Positions 1 through 9,892 of a stretch of 64,000 nt of DNA are shown piece after piece. The stretch covers positions 1-64,000 of the forward strand of contig CAMAXF010000002.1 in NCBI GenBank assembly GCA_945862305.1, given 5' to 3'. Made by a program: the position numbers and the translations under genes. Each line of letters begins with the position of its first letter. Positions within the stretch are counted from its first letter, which is position 1. Under the pieces are notes generated by a model. The model had not been told where the DNA came from, did not search any database, and saw only the letters and a list, made by a program, of their open reading frames with translations. Origin of the DNA: Bordetella parapertussis. GTDB taxonomy: Bacteria > Pseudomonadota > Gammaproteobacteria > Burkholderiales > Burkholderiaceae_A.

Positions 1-2
1 TC

Positions 3-743
3 GAGCGCAACAAAGGCCTGTTGCCAATCGCTACTCAGCGGCTTCTCAATGGAGTGATGACCGATATCACCAAAGCCATTGTGCAAGGACCCGTTGAGTT
101 CTCTGGTGGCGCACTCAAGACCGGCTACGTCTTTGGTTATGAGGCGCGAACTCGGCAGATTCTCATCCCCAGCGATTTATGGATTGAGTTCAGTCACCTG
201 GGCTACTGGATAGGCCAGGCTGTGATTCTTCAATGGGCCGAGAAAGCAAGCCGACTTGGCGAAAACATAGAGGTTGCCCATGTGGTTCGACTGCTTCTAG
301 ACCGTGAGGACGAGCGAAGCACAATTGAGGCGCGGCAATTCTTTGGAAGCCTTCCGAACTTGGAGTGCGTGTGGACAGGCGTGCGTCTTCGCGAGAAGTG
401 GGATGTTGATCATGTGATTCCCTTCGACCTCTGGCACAACAACGATGTGTGGAATCTTCTTCCCGCCTCTAAAACCGCGAACAGCAAGAAGAGCAACAAG
501 CTGCCATCCACCGAGTTACTGCGTGACCGGAGAGACAGCATTATTGGCTACTGGGAGACTCTGCGCGAGAAGAATGCGGAACGGTTCGACAAGGAAGCCG
601 AGACCCTGATTGTTCTCACGAGCGACAACTGGCAGAACCCGCTTTACGGGCAGTTATGCCATGCGATTGAAGTGACGGCACTGCAGAGGGGGGTGGGGCG
701 GTGGCCAGCAGCGTCAAGATTGCAAAATTACGCAAACTTATAA
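3..743 (+). CDS. HNH endonuclease, 5' end outside window
   Basis: The reading frame is open to the left edge of the window, so the N-terminus is probably missing; the first usable start inside is a TTG at 21. The visible part is about 240 residues. Near residues 127-150 there is an HNH nuclease core: VDHVIPFDLWHNNDVWNLLP, followed by a Lys/Ser-rich stretch, which matches the His-His-Asn metal-binding nuclease fold. The rest is not recognised. It lies at the edge of a restriction/defence region, so a role in DNA cleavage is inferred. No partner gene is visible on the left. Confidence 0.7.
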   Translation, partial: ERNKGLLPIATQRLLNGVMTDITKAIVQGPVEFSGGALKTGYVFGYEARTRQILIPSDLWIEFSHLGYWIGQAVILQWAEKASRLGENIEVAHVVRLLLDREDERSTIEARQFFGSLPNLECVWTGVRLREKWDVDHVIPFDLWHNNDVWNLLPASKTANSKKSNKLPSTELLRDRRDSIIGYWETLREKNAERFDKEAETLIVLTSDNWQNPLYGQLCHAIEVTALQRGVGRWPAASRLQNYANL

Positions 744-788
744 AATCAGTTCGACATGACCGTAACTCAATATCTGGAAATCTCAAGA

Positions 789-1379
789 CTAGAGCTTCGT
801 CGCTGGCTTAGCGACGTCAGAATAACGGTTGTACAGTCTCTCGCCTAGATCTAGCAGGCTGGCCTTTGCAGGTCTTATCCACTCTCCCACTCTATCTTGC
901 TCTGTGATGATGCCGGCGCTGTAATTGAGCGCACCCGCCGAGATCTCACGAATCAAATGTGAAACCTCTAGCTGCTCTTTGGAGGATGGCAAGACTAGGC
1001 GGCATGGCTGCTGTGGTCGATGACCCTCACAACTAAGTGTCGTTGTATACCCTAGCGCGTTCAGCCAACGAACGACGCCGGAAATATGGGTGTCCATGAT
1101 CCGAAGCTCAATATTCTCAAAGCCAACTGGGCCGGCCTCGGCGCACCCGCGGAATGAATCCCAGACATCAAGCCATACACGATCACTTGGCGCGTATTCG
1201 GTAGTGTGAAATACCTTTGCACTGAGGTAGTGCTCTAGCTTCAAGCTTGCGAGTACTTCGCGGACAAACCCCAGATTTTCGGGGGCCTCAAGGAATCGTA
1301 GCCCGTTGGAGTCTTGAAAACAGCGGATTCCAGACCGTATGAACAGCCTCTCCCAGCTGGCACTTGCACTATCTCGCAT
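789..1379 (-). CDS. Unknown protein divergent from the sigma-54 activator
   Basis: A 196-residue protein of no family I recognise. The start chosen is the ATG at 1379, which has an AAAGGG-type ribosome binding site about 8 bases upstream; a TTG at 1472 would extend it by 31 residues but would leave almost no promoter space before the divergent gene. The most distinctive part is YTTTLSCEGHRP in the second half, a Cys/His-containing segment preceded by a helix, which could bind metal or form an active site. It is transcribed away from the RtcR-like activator, a position often held by functionally linked genes; that link is inference only. Confidence 0.55.
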   Translation of the reverse strand: MRDSASASWERLFIRSGIRCFQDSNGLRFLEAPENLGFVREVLASLKLEHYLSAKVFHTTEYAPSDRVWLDVWDSFRGCAEAGPVGFENIELRIMDTHISGVVRWLNALGYTTTLSCEGHRPQQPCRLVLPSSKEQLEVSHLIREISAGALNYSAGIITEQDRVGEWIRPAKASLLDLGERLYNRYSDVAKPATKL

Positions 1380-1446
1380 TTCCGCCCTTTCGCCTGCACC
1401 CACTCTTTTGCTATCGAGCTTCAACCCGCTACCAGACCGAACTGCA

Positions 1447-1476
1447 GTACAATAATATTTGTCAATGTACAATAAT
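1447..1476. repeat. Direct repeat GTACAATAAT, 20-bp period
   Basis: GTACAATAAT occurs at 1447-1456 and 1467-1476, exactly two helical turns apart, just before the ATG of the activator at 1485. Each copy contains TACAAT, a good -10 hexamer. It may be a promoter with an operator. With the second copy as -10 the activator mRNA would have almost no leader. Confidence 0.45.
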
Positions 1477-1484
1477 TTTTACGC

Positions 1485-2981
1485 ATGAACATACTCGTCG
1501 CTTGGCTTGGCAATTCCGATCTCACGGCCTCCTCAACCAATGCCGGCGAGAGTCCAGGCCCTCTTTTGAGTGCGGTGAAGGCATTTCATTTCGACACTGT
1601 CAATCTGTTGTCCAATCATGAGCAGGAAGTTACAAAACCCTTTGTCGCTTGGTTGCAGAAAAACGGCGATTTACCTGTTGTATTGCATTCGGCCAAGCTG
1701 AGTTCACCAACAGATTACAAGGAAATTTATGCACATGCGTCAAGAGTACTCGACGAAATCCGCAAAAAAATTCCAGATTCGGCGATCACACTTCATCTGA
1801 GCCCGGGAACGCCAGCTATGGCCGCGGTGTGGTTGCTACTAGCTAAAACTCGCTTTTCTGCCCGCCTAATCGAATCATCGCGGGAGGCTGGTGTGCGTGA
1901 GGTTGATGTGCCGTTTGACTTGGCAGTCGAGTTTGATCCGGGAACTGACAAGGCCGCCGACGATGAGTTGACCCGATTAATGCAGGGCCTACCCCCAGAA
2001 AGCCCGGCCTTTAACGCAATCGTTCATAGATGCGCAGCAATGAAGCGAACTATTGCGATGGCGCATCGACTAGCGCTACGCGAAGTCCCTGTTTTAATCC
2101 AAGGGGAGTCCGGAACCGGAAAGGAGTTGTTTGCACGAGCGATACACCATGCGAGTTCAAGAAGTGGCAAACCTTTCATTGCAGTGAACTGCGGGGCTAT
2201 TCCTCAGGAGCTTGTTGATGCGGAGCTATTCGGCCATGAGAAGGGCGCCTTTACAGGAGCGACAGCCGCCCGTGCGGGTTACTTCGAGTCTGCCGACACA
2301 GGCACATTATTCCTGGATGAAATAGGGGAGCTACCCCTCGCTTCTCAGGTTCGACTCCTGCGTGTACTGCAAGAAAGAGAAGTTACGAGGGTGGGGGCAA
2401 GTGTCGCCAAGCGAATAAATATAAGAGTAATTGCGGCCACTAATCGCGTCCTCCCCGAGGAGGTAAGGGGCGGGAGATTCCGGGAAGACCTTTTCCATCG
2501 ATTGGCAGTTGGTTTTTTACAGCTTCCCCCGCTGCGCCACCGAGAGGGGGACCTCTCTCTCCTCATTGAGTCTCTTCTATCAAGTATCAACGCAGAGGCT
2601 AGTGGGCAGCCCGGCTACAGACATAAGAAACTGGATGTTTCCGCAAAGAATCTTCTACTTCGCCATAGCTGGCCTGGCAACGTTCGCGAGCTCCACAATT
2701 GTTTGCTTCGTGCAAGCATTTGGGCTACCAACGACAAGATCTCTGCTGATGACGTTACAGAGTCTTTAGCAGCAGCAATCCCTCCTGCCGGCGAGACGAT
2801 CCTAGGCCGTCCTCTCGATCAGCCGATGTCCCTACCGGATTTGCTTGCCGTCGTATCTCGGCATTACTTACAGCGGGCCATGTTACAAACCAACGGAAAC
2901 AAATCAGAAGCAGCAAGTTTGTTAGGCTTGGGAAGTTACCAAACCCTATCTAATTGGCTGCAAAAGTACGAAGTCACTTAG
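1485..2981 (+). CDS. RtcR-like sigma-54 activator with CARF-type sensor
   Basis: A 498-residue bacterial enhancer-binding protein. Residues 1-150 resemble the CARF sensor of E. coli Rtc[21 protein letters not shown] and ARLIESS align with HITTGTHVAQICWFLLAEAR and ARLIQSS. The AAA+ domain follows, with Walker A GESGTGKE at 207-214, the sigma-54 contact loop GAFTGA at 254-259 and Walker [11 protein letters not shown] at 273-282. A Fis-type helix-turn-helix ends the protein (about 465-498). RtcR senses RNA damage and activates the rtcBA RNA-repair genes, but none are here. The gene ends directly against a sigma-54 promoter for hsdR, so the restriction operon is the likely target (inference). The ligand is unknown. 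Confidence 0.9.
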   Translation: MNILVAWLGNSDLTASSTNAGESPGPLLSAVKAFHFDTVNLLSNHEQEVTKPFVAWLQKNGDLPVVLHSAKLSSPTDYKEIYAHASRVLDEIRKKIPDSAITLHLSPGTPAMAAVWLLLAKTRFSARLIESSREAGVREVDVPFDLAVEFDPGTDKAADDELTRLMQGLPPESPAFNAIVHRCAAMKRTIAMAHRLALREVPVLIQGESGTGKELFARAIHHASSRSGKPFIAVNCGAIPQELVDAELFGHEKGAFTGATAARAGYFESADTGTLFLDEIGELPLASQVRLLRVLQEREVTRVGASVAKRINIRVIAATNRVLPEEVRGGRFREDLFHRLAVGFLQLPPLRHREGDLSLLIESLLSSINAEASGQPGYRHKKLDVSAKNLLLRHSWPGNVRELHNCLLRASIWATNDKISADDVTESLAAAIPPAGETILGRPLDQPMSLPDLLAVVSRHYLQRAMLQTNGNKSEAASLLGLGSYQTLSNWLQKYEVT

Positions 2982-2998
2982 TTGGCATAGTTCGTGCA
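2982..2998 (+). promoter_or_regulatory. Sigma-54 promoter for hsdRMS operon
   Basis: TTGGCATAGTTCGTGCA has the invariant GG and GC with 11-base spacing. It differs from the consensus TTGGCACG-N4-TTGCA at the sixth base of the -24 element and the first of the -12 element. It starts one base after the activator stop codon. Transcription would begin near 3010, about 40 bases before the hsdR ATG. Confidence 0.7.
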
Positions 2999-3051
2999 CT
3001 TCTGGAGTCTTTCAAAGTTTTTTGTCCCAAGATGGGTTCAGATTGTCTGAT

Positions 3052-5301
3052 ATGAAAGAAACCGATGCACGTATTCTGATCGACGATCAGTTGCGTGTCG
3101 CTGGCTGGGATCCGGCCGATAAATCCCAGGTGCTCACTGAGCTCAAAGTCTCGGGTGACTTGCGCGTGGCCGAGCCGGGCGCGCAGCCGACCGTGCTTCA
3201 CACCTCAGATGGCGATGCCATCCCAACCGGGCGGGCTGACTACGTCTTGCTAGACCAGCGTGGCCGCCCCTTGGCCATCATCGAGGCCAAGAAGCAGGCC
3301 ATTCAGCCCTACACCGCCAAGCAGCAGGCGCTTCCATACGCCAAGCAAATCGGCGCTCCGTTCATCTTCCTCACCAACGGCGAGCTGATCTATTTCTGGG
3401 ATTACCAGAATGATGACGCGCGCATCGTCAACTCATTCTTCTCCAGGCGTGACCTGGAGCGCCTGGTTCACATGCGGGCCGAGCGCAAGCCGCTGGCCAC
3501 GGTGCCGATTCCAGACACCTACCTGCGCCAAGGCGAGACGCGAACTCTGCGTCCGTACCAGAAGGAGGCCATGCAGGCTCTGGACCGCACGGTTGAGCTG
3601 GGCAAGCGCCGCTTCCTGATCGAACTGCCGACGGGCTGCGGCAAGACCGACTTGATCGCGCTGTACCTGAAGAGGCTGGTGCAGGCGGGTCAAGCCGAGC
3701 GTGTCCTGTTCCTCGTGGATCGCGACCAGCTTGCCAAGCAGGCCATCGAGGCCATCCAGGACTTGATGCCCGGGTATTCCAGTTACTGGCTCAAGCCCGG
3801 CATGGTTCGGCAGGAGAAACAAGTCACCGTCTGCCTATTGCAGACCATGATCGGCCGCTACCACGAGTTCACCAGTGGCTACTTCGACGTGGTGGTCATG
3901 GATGAGTGCCATCGCTCGATCTACGGCGCTTGGCAGGCGGCCTTGTCTCATTTCGACGCTATGCACATCGGGCTCACCGCGACGCCCGCCATCTACATCG
4001 AGCGCAACACGTTCCAGTTCTACCACTGCAAGGACGACACGCCCGATTACTCCTACCCGATTCAGGAGGCCTTCAAGGAAGGTTTCCTCATCCCGTACAA
4101 GTTCGCCACCGGAATCACGACCCTGGTGTCCGAAGGCGCCAGCGTCGACGAGGAGCACTACGACCCCGCTGAGTTCGAGCGCAAGTGGACCAATGAGGCC
4201 AGCAACCGCCTCATGATGGAAGAGTTCGATCGACTTGCCTGGGCGAGCTACAAGGAGCTTGCGCCCGGGCAGAAGCATGGGCCAGGAAAAACCGTCGTTT
4301 TCGCCATCACCAAGCATCACGCTGCGCGACTCGCGCAGTACCTGAACGATCTGCACCCCGAGCATAAGGGGCGCTACGCGGAAGTGATCACGTCGGACGT
4401 TGCGAACGCCGACGATCTGATCCGCCGTTTCAAGCAGGAAGACCTGCCTATGGTGGCGGTGAGTGTGGGCATGCTCGACACCGGTTTCGATTGCCGCGAG
4501 GTACTGCATCTCGTGATGTGCCGACGCGTGCGCAGCCCGATCCTGTACCAGCAGATGCGCGGCCGTGGCACGCGCACCGCGCCGCACATCGGTAAGGAGA
4601 AGTTCGTCATTTACGACTTCTTCCGCAACCACGAGTACTTCAACGACTCCGATACCGAAATCTTCTCCAGCAGCGGTGCTGGTGGCTACGCGCCGAAAGC
4701 AAAGCAGCCGGGTGGCAAGACACCGCGCGAGCTGATCGAGCTCGGGCTGGAAGACGAATGGCTGGACGCCGTTCACTACATCGAGGTTGGCCCTGATGGA
4801 GAGCGAGTTGACAAGCGCGACTACGTGACCGACTGGGAAACCACCGTCAAGCAGGAGGCGGAGGCTGATCCCATCATCGCGAAGATCAAGGCCGGCGATG
4901 CATTGACCGAGGTGGAAGAGGCGCAACTCACCCAGCGGCTAAACCAGCCACAGCGCTACTTCAATGAAGACAACCTGCGCCGTGCATACCGCAATCCCGG
5001 CGGCAATCTTGTCGACTTCATTCGTGCCGCCCTCGGCATGCTCAAGATCAAGAGCCGGAACGAGCGCGTGGAAGAGAACTTTCGCGCGTGGCTCGTGGCC
5101 AAGAACCTCACACCCGAGCAAGCCCAATATCTGGCCCTGCTCAAGAACCGTGGCTTGGTCAAAGGAAAGGTGTCGCTCGACGACCTCTTTGCACCGCCGC
5201 TATCCATCCTGAATGCCGCCAACATCGGCATTGAACTTTTCGGCGAACAGGGCTTGCGCAGCGTGATGGACGAGATCAACCAGTCCGTCCTGGCCGCCTG
5301 A
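3052..5301 (+). CDS. hsdR: Type I restriction enzyme, R subunit
   Basis: The motor and nuclease subunit of a type I restriction-modification system (749 residues, EcoEI-like layout). The N-terminal nuclease has D63 and E78-A-K80 (IIEAKK), a PD-(D/E)xK site. The SF2 translocase has Walker A PTGCGKT (194-199), DECH at 284-287, GLTATP and QMRGRGTR. The C-terminal part matches the EcoEI R-subunit tail that binds the methylase. The ATG at 3052 is preferred over an in-frame TTG at 3022, which would sit too close to the predicted transcription start. hsdM follows after 34 bases. Confidence 0.95.
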   Translation: MKETDARILIDDQLRVAGWDPADKSQVLTELKVSGDLRVAEPGAQPTVLHTSDGDAIPTGRADYVLLDQRGRPLAIIEAKKQAIQPYTAKQQALPYAKQIGAPFIFLTNGELIYFWDYQNDDARIVNSFFSRRDLERLVHMRAERKPLATVPIPDTYLRQGETRTLRPYQKEAMQALDRTVELGKRRFLIELPTGCGKTDLIALYLKRLVQAGQAERVLFLVDRDQLAKQAIEAIQDLMPGYSSYWLKPGMVRQEKQVTVCLLQTMIGRYHEFTSGYFDVVVMDECHRSIYGAWQAALSHFDAMHIGLTATPAIYIERNTFQFYHCKDDTPDYSYPIQEAFKEGFLIPYKFATGITTLVSEGASVDEEHYDPAEFERKWTNEASNRLMMEEFDRLAWASYKELAPGQKHGPGKTVVFAITKHHAARLAQYLNDLHPEHKGRYAEVITSDVANADDLIRRFKQEDLPMVAVSVGMLDTGFDCREVLHLVMCRRVRSPILYQQMRGRGTRTAPHIGKEKFVIYDFFRNHEYFNDSDTEIFSSSGAGGYAPKAKQPGGKTPRELIELGLEDEWLDAVHYIEVGPDGERVDKRDYVTDWETTVKQEAEADPIIAKIKAGDALTEVEEAQLTQRLNQPQRYFNEDNLRRAYRNPGGNLVDFIRAALGMLKIKSRNERVEENFRAWLVAKNLTPEQAQYLALLKNRGLVKGKVSLDDLFAPPLSILNAANIGIELFGEQGLRSVMDEINQSVLAA

Positions 5302-5335
5302 TGCTGCAGCCTGACGCCATTCGGAACACAACGAC

Positions 5336-6979
5336 ATGAACCAGCAACTTCGCCGCAAGCTCGATCACATCACCAATGTCCTCTGGGCAGGTGGTGTGAC
5401 GAACCCGGTGACCTACATCGAGCAAATCTCCTATCTCATCTTCCTGAAGTTGCTGGATGAGGAAGAGTCCGACCGTGAACTGCGCGCCCGCCTTGGCGGC
5501 ACCGGTGGCAATGCCAGGTTGCTGTACCCCGCTCAATCCGAACGCTATCGCTGGAGCCACTGGCGCTTCAAGAGCGGCATTGAATTGCGGGACTTCATCC
5601 GTGATGAGGTATTCCCGTACATGGCGTCGCTCGCAAAGGACGAGCCCGAGGTGGCCGAGTACTTCCGCGATGCCGTGCTGGAAATCGTGGACCCCAACGT
5701 CCTGAAGCAGGTCATCGACGAACTTGATGGATTCGAATTCCGAAAACTCGGGCCTGACGTGAAGGGCGACATCTTCGAATACCTGCTGGTGCACCTTGGC
5801 TCCAGTTCGCTGAACGGCCAGTTCCGCACACCCCGCCAGATCCGCGCCTTCATGGTCGAGATGGTGGACCCGGATATCGGCGACTCCATGTTTGACCCTG
5901 CCATGGGCACGGCCGGCTTTCTCATTGATGCCGTGGATTATTTGCTGGCCAAGTATTCAGACCACGTCAGCGAGTACCCCATTTATGGCGAAGACTGGCT
6001 CGAGAAGAAGGGCAAGCCGCTGGTCGAACTGAGAGCAGAAATGCCGCGTCTGCAGACCTACAGAAAAGGCGCGGGCGAGAAGATCCCAGATTGGAGCCTG
6101 CTCGAAGCCTCGGTCTATGGCACGGACGTCTCGCGCCAGATGCTGCGCATCAGCATGATGAACCTCGTGTTGCATGGCATCCGCCACGCCAAGCTCAAGC
6201 GCGCCAACTCGCTGTCGGACATGGGCGGACTTACTGAGGACGACCTGCGCCGCCGCTACAAGGTCATCCTGGCCAATCCGCCGTTTGCCGGCCAGTTGCC
6301 CAAGGATTCCATCCGGGCCGACCTGCCCACCAACAGCAAGAAGAGCGAGCTGTTGTTCATGTCGCTGATGATGCAGCACCTCGCACCTGGTGGCAGATGC
6401 GCAGTCGTAGTGCCTGAGGGCCTGCTGTTCGGCTCGACGGGTGCCCACGTGGAACTGCGCAAGAAGCTGGTGCACGACTTCGATCTGCTCGCCGTGGTCA
6501 GCCTTCCTGCTGGCGTGTTCAAGCCCTATGCAGGTGTGAAGACCGCCGTGCTGGTGTTCCGCAAGCCAGCATCGGAAGCCGCCAAGCGTCTTGACAAGGT
6601 CTGGTTTTACGAGGTGCGTAATGACGGCTACGACCCGGACAAGATTTCTGGTGGCGGCCGCGTGGAAACGCCAGAAAAGAACGATATTCCCGACTTGCTA
6701 GCGCAGTGGAAGGCGTACAAGGCCAGTGGGTACACCACCCCACCTGGGCTGGAGGCCAACACCCAGCTGGTACACGGCAGCGAGGAGCCCGCTTGCTGGT
6801 GGACCACGCTCGATAAGTTGGCCGAGGGCGATTACAACCTAGGCGCTGGCCAGTGGAAGCCGCGCGTGGCGGAAAAGACCAGCGATGAAGACCCTCGTGA
6901 GCTAGTAGTTGAAGTGCTGGGTGATTACCGCAAGGTGGTGGACGGGTTGGAGAAGTTGCTGGCGGAGCTGCCGCGATGA
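5336..6979 (+). CDS. hsdM: Type I restriction-modification, M subunit
   Basis: The N6-adenine DNA methyltransferase subunit (547 residues). It starts with the typical helical HsdM N-terminal domain (LDHITNVLWAGG). SAM-binding motif I is FDPAMGTAGF at 186-195 and catalytic motif IV is NPPF at 314-317. With HsdS it forms the modification enzyme, and with HsdR the restriction complex. Its TGA overlaps the hsdS ATG. Confidence 0.96.
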   Translation: MNQQLRRKLDHITNVLWAGGVTNPVTYIEQISYLIFLKLLDEEESDRELRARLGGTGGNARLLYPAQSERYRWSHWRFKSGIELRDFIRDEVFPYMASLAKDEPEVAEYFRDAVLEIVDPNVLKQVIDELDGFEFRKLGPDVKGDIFEYLLVHLGSSSLNGQFRTPRQIRAFMVEMVDPDIGDSMFDPAMGTAGFLIDAVDYLLAKYSDHVSEYPIYGEDWLEKKGKPLVELRAEMPRLQTYRKGAGEKIPDWSLLEASVYGTDVSRQMLRISMMNLVLHGIRHAKLKRANSLSDMGGLTEDDLRRRYKVILANPPFAGQLPKDSIRADLPTNSKKSELLFMSLMMQHLAPGGRCAVVVPEGLLFGSTGAHVELRKKLVHDFDLLAVVSLPAGVFKPYAGVKTAVLVFRKPASEAAKRLDKVWFYEVRNDGYDPDKISGGGRVETPEKNDIPDLLAQWKAYKASGYTTPPGLEANTQLVHGSEEPACWWTTLDKLAEGDYNLGAGQWKPRVAEKTSDEDPRELVVEVLGDYRKVVDGLEKLLAELPR

Positions 6980-8172
6980 CATGGCTGACCGCGCCACTGC
7001 GAAAGGTAGCACCGTCCATAGCCGCTCAAATCGCGTTCTCGCCTGATGAGCGCGTATGGCAGCTATCGCTCGATCAGATCGAAAGTGAAACCGGTGAAAT
7101 TGTCGGAAAGCGCTATGCCGCGGCTTCAGACGCCGGGACGTCAACGTTTTACTTCGACGCTGACAATGTTCTCTATTCGAAGCTAAGGCCATACCTGAAC
7201 AAAGTAGCTATTCCCGACGAGGCTGGAATCGCCACAACTGAGTTGATCCCATTGCGCCCGGACCCGAAAACGCTCAATCCGCGTTTTCTTGCCTATTACC
7301 TGCGCTCCCCTGGATTCGTGAATCAGGCGTCGCACCACGTTGCTGGAGCCAAGATGCCGCGTGTTGTCATGGATTGGTTTTGGGAGCATGAGGCACCAAT
7401 CCCGGCGCCCAAAGAACAGTTCCGCATCGTTGAACTGCTCGATGAAGCCGACCGCCTGCGCCGCCTCCGCCGCGAGGCTGATGCGAAGGCCGCCCGCATC
7501 CTGCCCGCGCTGTTCCTCAAGATGTTTGGTAATCCGGCGAAAAATCCAATGGGGTGGGCGTTAGCGAGCTTTGCCAATACTTTCGATGACACCACGGCGG
7601 GAAACGAAAAGTTGCAATCCAGCCAGTTTATGGAAACAGGGAAGATTGCAGTGGTAGACCAAGGTCAATCACAGATTTCTGGTTACTCCGATGACGTTTC
7701 TATCGCTTACAAGGGCCAGCTCCCTGTAATCGTGTTTGGAGACCATACCCGAATTTTTAAGTTCATCGATCACCCCTTCGTGCTCGGTGCAGATGGTGTG
7801 CGCGTCCTTACACCCAAGCCGAAGTTCAATCCTCTGTTTGCATATTGGCACTGCAAACTACTCAACATTCCGAGCGCTGGCTACAGCCGGCACTTCAAGT
7901 ATCTGAAAGAAAAAAGCTTCATTTGCCCCGATGAGGATTTGCAAAATCGCTTTTCCGATTTGACGCAAACAGTGATGTCGCAGACTGCTGTGCCTGAGAA
8001 GGCTGCCGCAGGGGTCGAGCAGATTTTCTCTGTGCTGTTGGAAAACGCCTTCTCCGGCCAACTTACCGCCCAATGGCGGGAGGGCCATATCCAGGAACTG
8101 CTAGCAGAGATGACTCAGCAGGCCCGTGCCCTAAATCTTCCAATGCCAAGAGAATTGGAGGCCCTTTCGTGA
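6976..8172 (+). CDS. hsdS: Type I restriction-modification, S subunit
   Basis: The specificity subunit (398 residues). It has two target recognition domains, about 1-140 and 190-340. Each is followed by a conserved helix: EQFRIVELLDEADRLRRLRR in the middle, and a C-terminal helical stretch ending in FSGQLTAQWR. Both half-sites look intact. It starts inside the hsdM stop (ATGA) and its own TGA overlaps the GTG start of the next gene, so restriction and the AAA ATPase are translationally linked. Confidence 0.93.
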   Translation: MTWLTAPLRKVAPSIAAQIAFSPDERVWQLSLDQIESETGEIVGKRYAAASDAGTSTFYFDADNVLYSKLRPYLNKVAIPDEAGIATTELIPLRPDPKTLNPRFLAYYLRSPGFVNQASHHVAGAKMPRVVMDWFWEHEAPIPAPKEQFRIVELLDEADRLRRLRREADAKAARILPALFLKMFGNPAKNPMGWALASFANTFDDTTAGNEKLQSSQFMETGKIAVVDQGQSQISGYSDDVSIAYKGQLPVIVFGDHTRIFKFIDHPFVLGADGVRVLTPKPKFNPLFAYWHCKLLNIPSAGYSRHFKYLKEKSFICPDEDLQNRFSDLTQTVMSQTAVPEKAAAGVEQIFSVLLENAFSGQLTAQWREGHIQELLAEMTQQARALNLPMPRELEALS

Positions 8173-9890
8173 CTCGCCGTCTGCAAGCCCTCCGCGTGGG
8201 CAATTTCAAGGCCTTTGCGGATGCCCAGCGCATTCCGATCAAGCCAATCACGCTGATCTTCGGCCCCAACAGCGCCGGCAAGTCCAGCTTCATTCACAGC
8301 TTGGCGCTGGCGCACGAGGCGCAGTTTGGCCGCGAGAAACGCAGCCTCTCCAGGTTGGACGTGCATCACACCGACGTTGGCGGCAGTGCCATCGATCTTG
8401 GTGGCTTCCGCCAGTACGTGCACCGCGGGCAGTTGAACAAGAGGGTTGAATGGGGTGCGGAACTGAAGGTGTCCGCGCTCGCGGCCGACAAGGATCAGCG
8501 GCTGGCACAGTTGTTGGCCTCGGTCGAGACAGTAGCACTCAACATCGCGCTGGGCATTGAGCTCGATGATCAGGACCGCCCCCGGAGCGGCGCAGCGCCA
8601 CGAGTTGACGCCATTGAGGTGACAGGGGATGGTGCTGAACTGCTGAGAATGAGCAGCCGCCGTGCCGACGGCCAGGGCAGCAGCTTGCGTCTGGACCGGA
8701 TTGCCAGCGATCACCCTGTCTTCCGCCAGGTGCTCAAGGAAATCGTGGAGTCCGCCACGACTTCGGAAGAAATGCGCCCCGAGGATTTCGAAGGCGCAAA
8801 TGAAGCCATTGCCGCACTACTGCCGGACTTGTTCATTCGGATTGACCAGTTTTTCCCGACCGCTGTCGATCTGCCCAAGGCGGAGGGTGCTGAGCTTTCG
8901 CCCGTGAGCATGCTGTTTCCGGTCAGTAAGGGAAACCGTAAGGAAGACATTGCTCAGGCGGTCCGCTTCTACCTGCCGCGCACCCTGAACGACTTGATCA
9001 AGGGGCTGGCTGACACGCTCGCTGCCGAGCTCAAGCAGTTGCAGTACCTCGGCCCGCTACGGTCGTTTCCTCCCCGACATCTGGCCTTTGCGGAACACGA
9101 AGACGCGAACTGGTATGCCGGCGGTGGCTACGCCTGGGACGTGGTCCGGCGCGACGACGCTGTCCGCGAAGCCGTGAATGGCTGGCTGGGCTCTGACAAG
9201 CTGAAGACACCATACAAACTGGTCGTCCGATCGCTGGTGGCGGCGGATCAGTTGAAAGACCCTCTGGCGGGCGGGCTGGAAGCAATCGCGGACGACGAAG
9301 ATGCGATGTTCCTCGGATCTGTCGACAAGGACGGATTCGTAATGAACCACTATCCGCCCCGCGACGACGCGCGACCGTTCTTTCAGGACGTTGATGCCTC
9401 AGCGGAAGTGCTCTCGAAGGCCGTCGAATCGTCAGATATCGACCGAATTCGGGAACTGGTTCTTGTCGACCAGCGAACCAGCACAGTGGTAACGCACCGC
9501 GATGTCGGCATTGGAATTTCACAAGTGCTACCCGTTCTTGTCATGGCCTACGGCTCCCAGGGCAAGCTACTGGCAATGGAGCAGCCAGAAATTCACCTGC
9601 ACCCTGCATTGCAGGCAGAACTTGCAGACGTGTTTATCGAAGCGGCACTTGGGCCGCGCAAGAACACCTTCATCCTCGAGACCCACAGCGAGCATTTGAT
9701 CTTGAGGCTGATGCGGCGCATACGCGAGGGAAAGGTCAGCTCTAACGACATAGGTGTCGTGTTTGTCGAACCCTTGGTGCGCGGTAGCCGATTCCTCGAA
9801 TTGCGAATCGATGAGGAAGGCGACTTCATTGATGAATGGCCTGGAGGATTCTTCGAGGAATCCTTTCATGAGAAATTCGCAGGGCGCTAA
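8169..9890 (+). CDS. AAA ATPase, DUF3696 type (copy 1)
   Basis: An OLD/SMC-like ABC-class ATPase of 573 residues. Walker A is GPNSAGKS at 32-39, the signature region is GIGISQVLPVL, and Walker B with the H-loop is MEQPEIHLHP (around 471) and LETHSEHL. The C-terminus carries the DUF3696 tail DFIDEWPGGFFEESFHEKF. I chose the GTG at 8169 because it overlaps the hsdS TGA, which fits the operon; an upstream ATG at 8073 would lie inside hsdS. Such ATPases power many two-gene defence modules. The next gene is the probable effector. A second, divergent copy lies at 15566. Confidence 0.85.
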   Translation: MTRRLQALRVGNFKAFADAQRIPIKPITLIFGPNSAGKSSFIHSLALAHEAQFGREKRSLSRLDVHHTDVGGSAIDLGGFRQYVHRGQLNKRVEWGAELKVSALAADKDQRLAQLLASVETVALNIALGIELDDQDRPRSGAAPRVDAIEVTGDGAELLRMSSRRADGQGSSLRLDRIASDHPVFRQVLKEIVESATTSEEMRPEDFEGANEAIAALLPDLFIRIDQFFPTAVDLPKAEGAELSPVSMLFPVSKGNRKEDIAQAVRFYLPRTLNDLIKGLADTLAAELKQLQYLGPLRSFPPRHLAFAEHEDANWYAGGGYAWDVVRRDDAVREAVNGWLGSDKLKTPYKLVVRSLVAADQLKDPLAGGLEAIADDEDAMFLGSVDKDGFVMNHYPPRDDARPFFQDVDASAEVLSKAVESSDIDRIRELVLVDQRTSTVVTHRDVGIGISQVLPVLVMAYGSQGKLLAMEQPEIHLHPALQAELADVFIEAALGPRKNTFILETHSEHLILRLMRRIREGKVSSNDIGVVFVEPLVRGSRFLELRIDEEGDFIDEWPGGFFEESFHEKFAGR

Positions 9891-9892
9891 AA

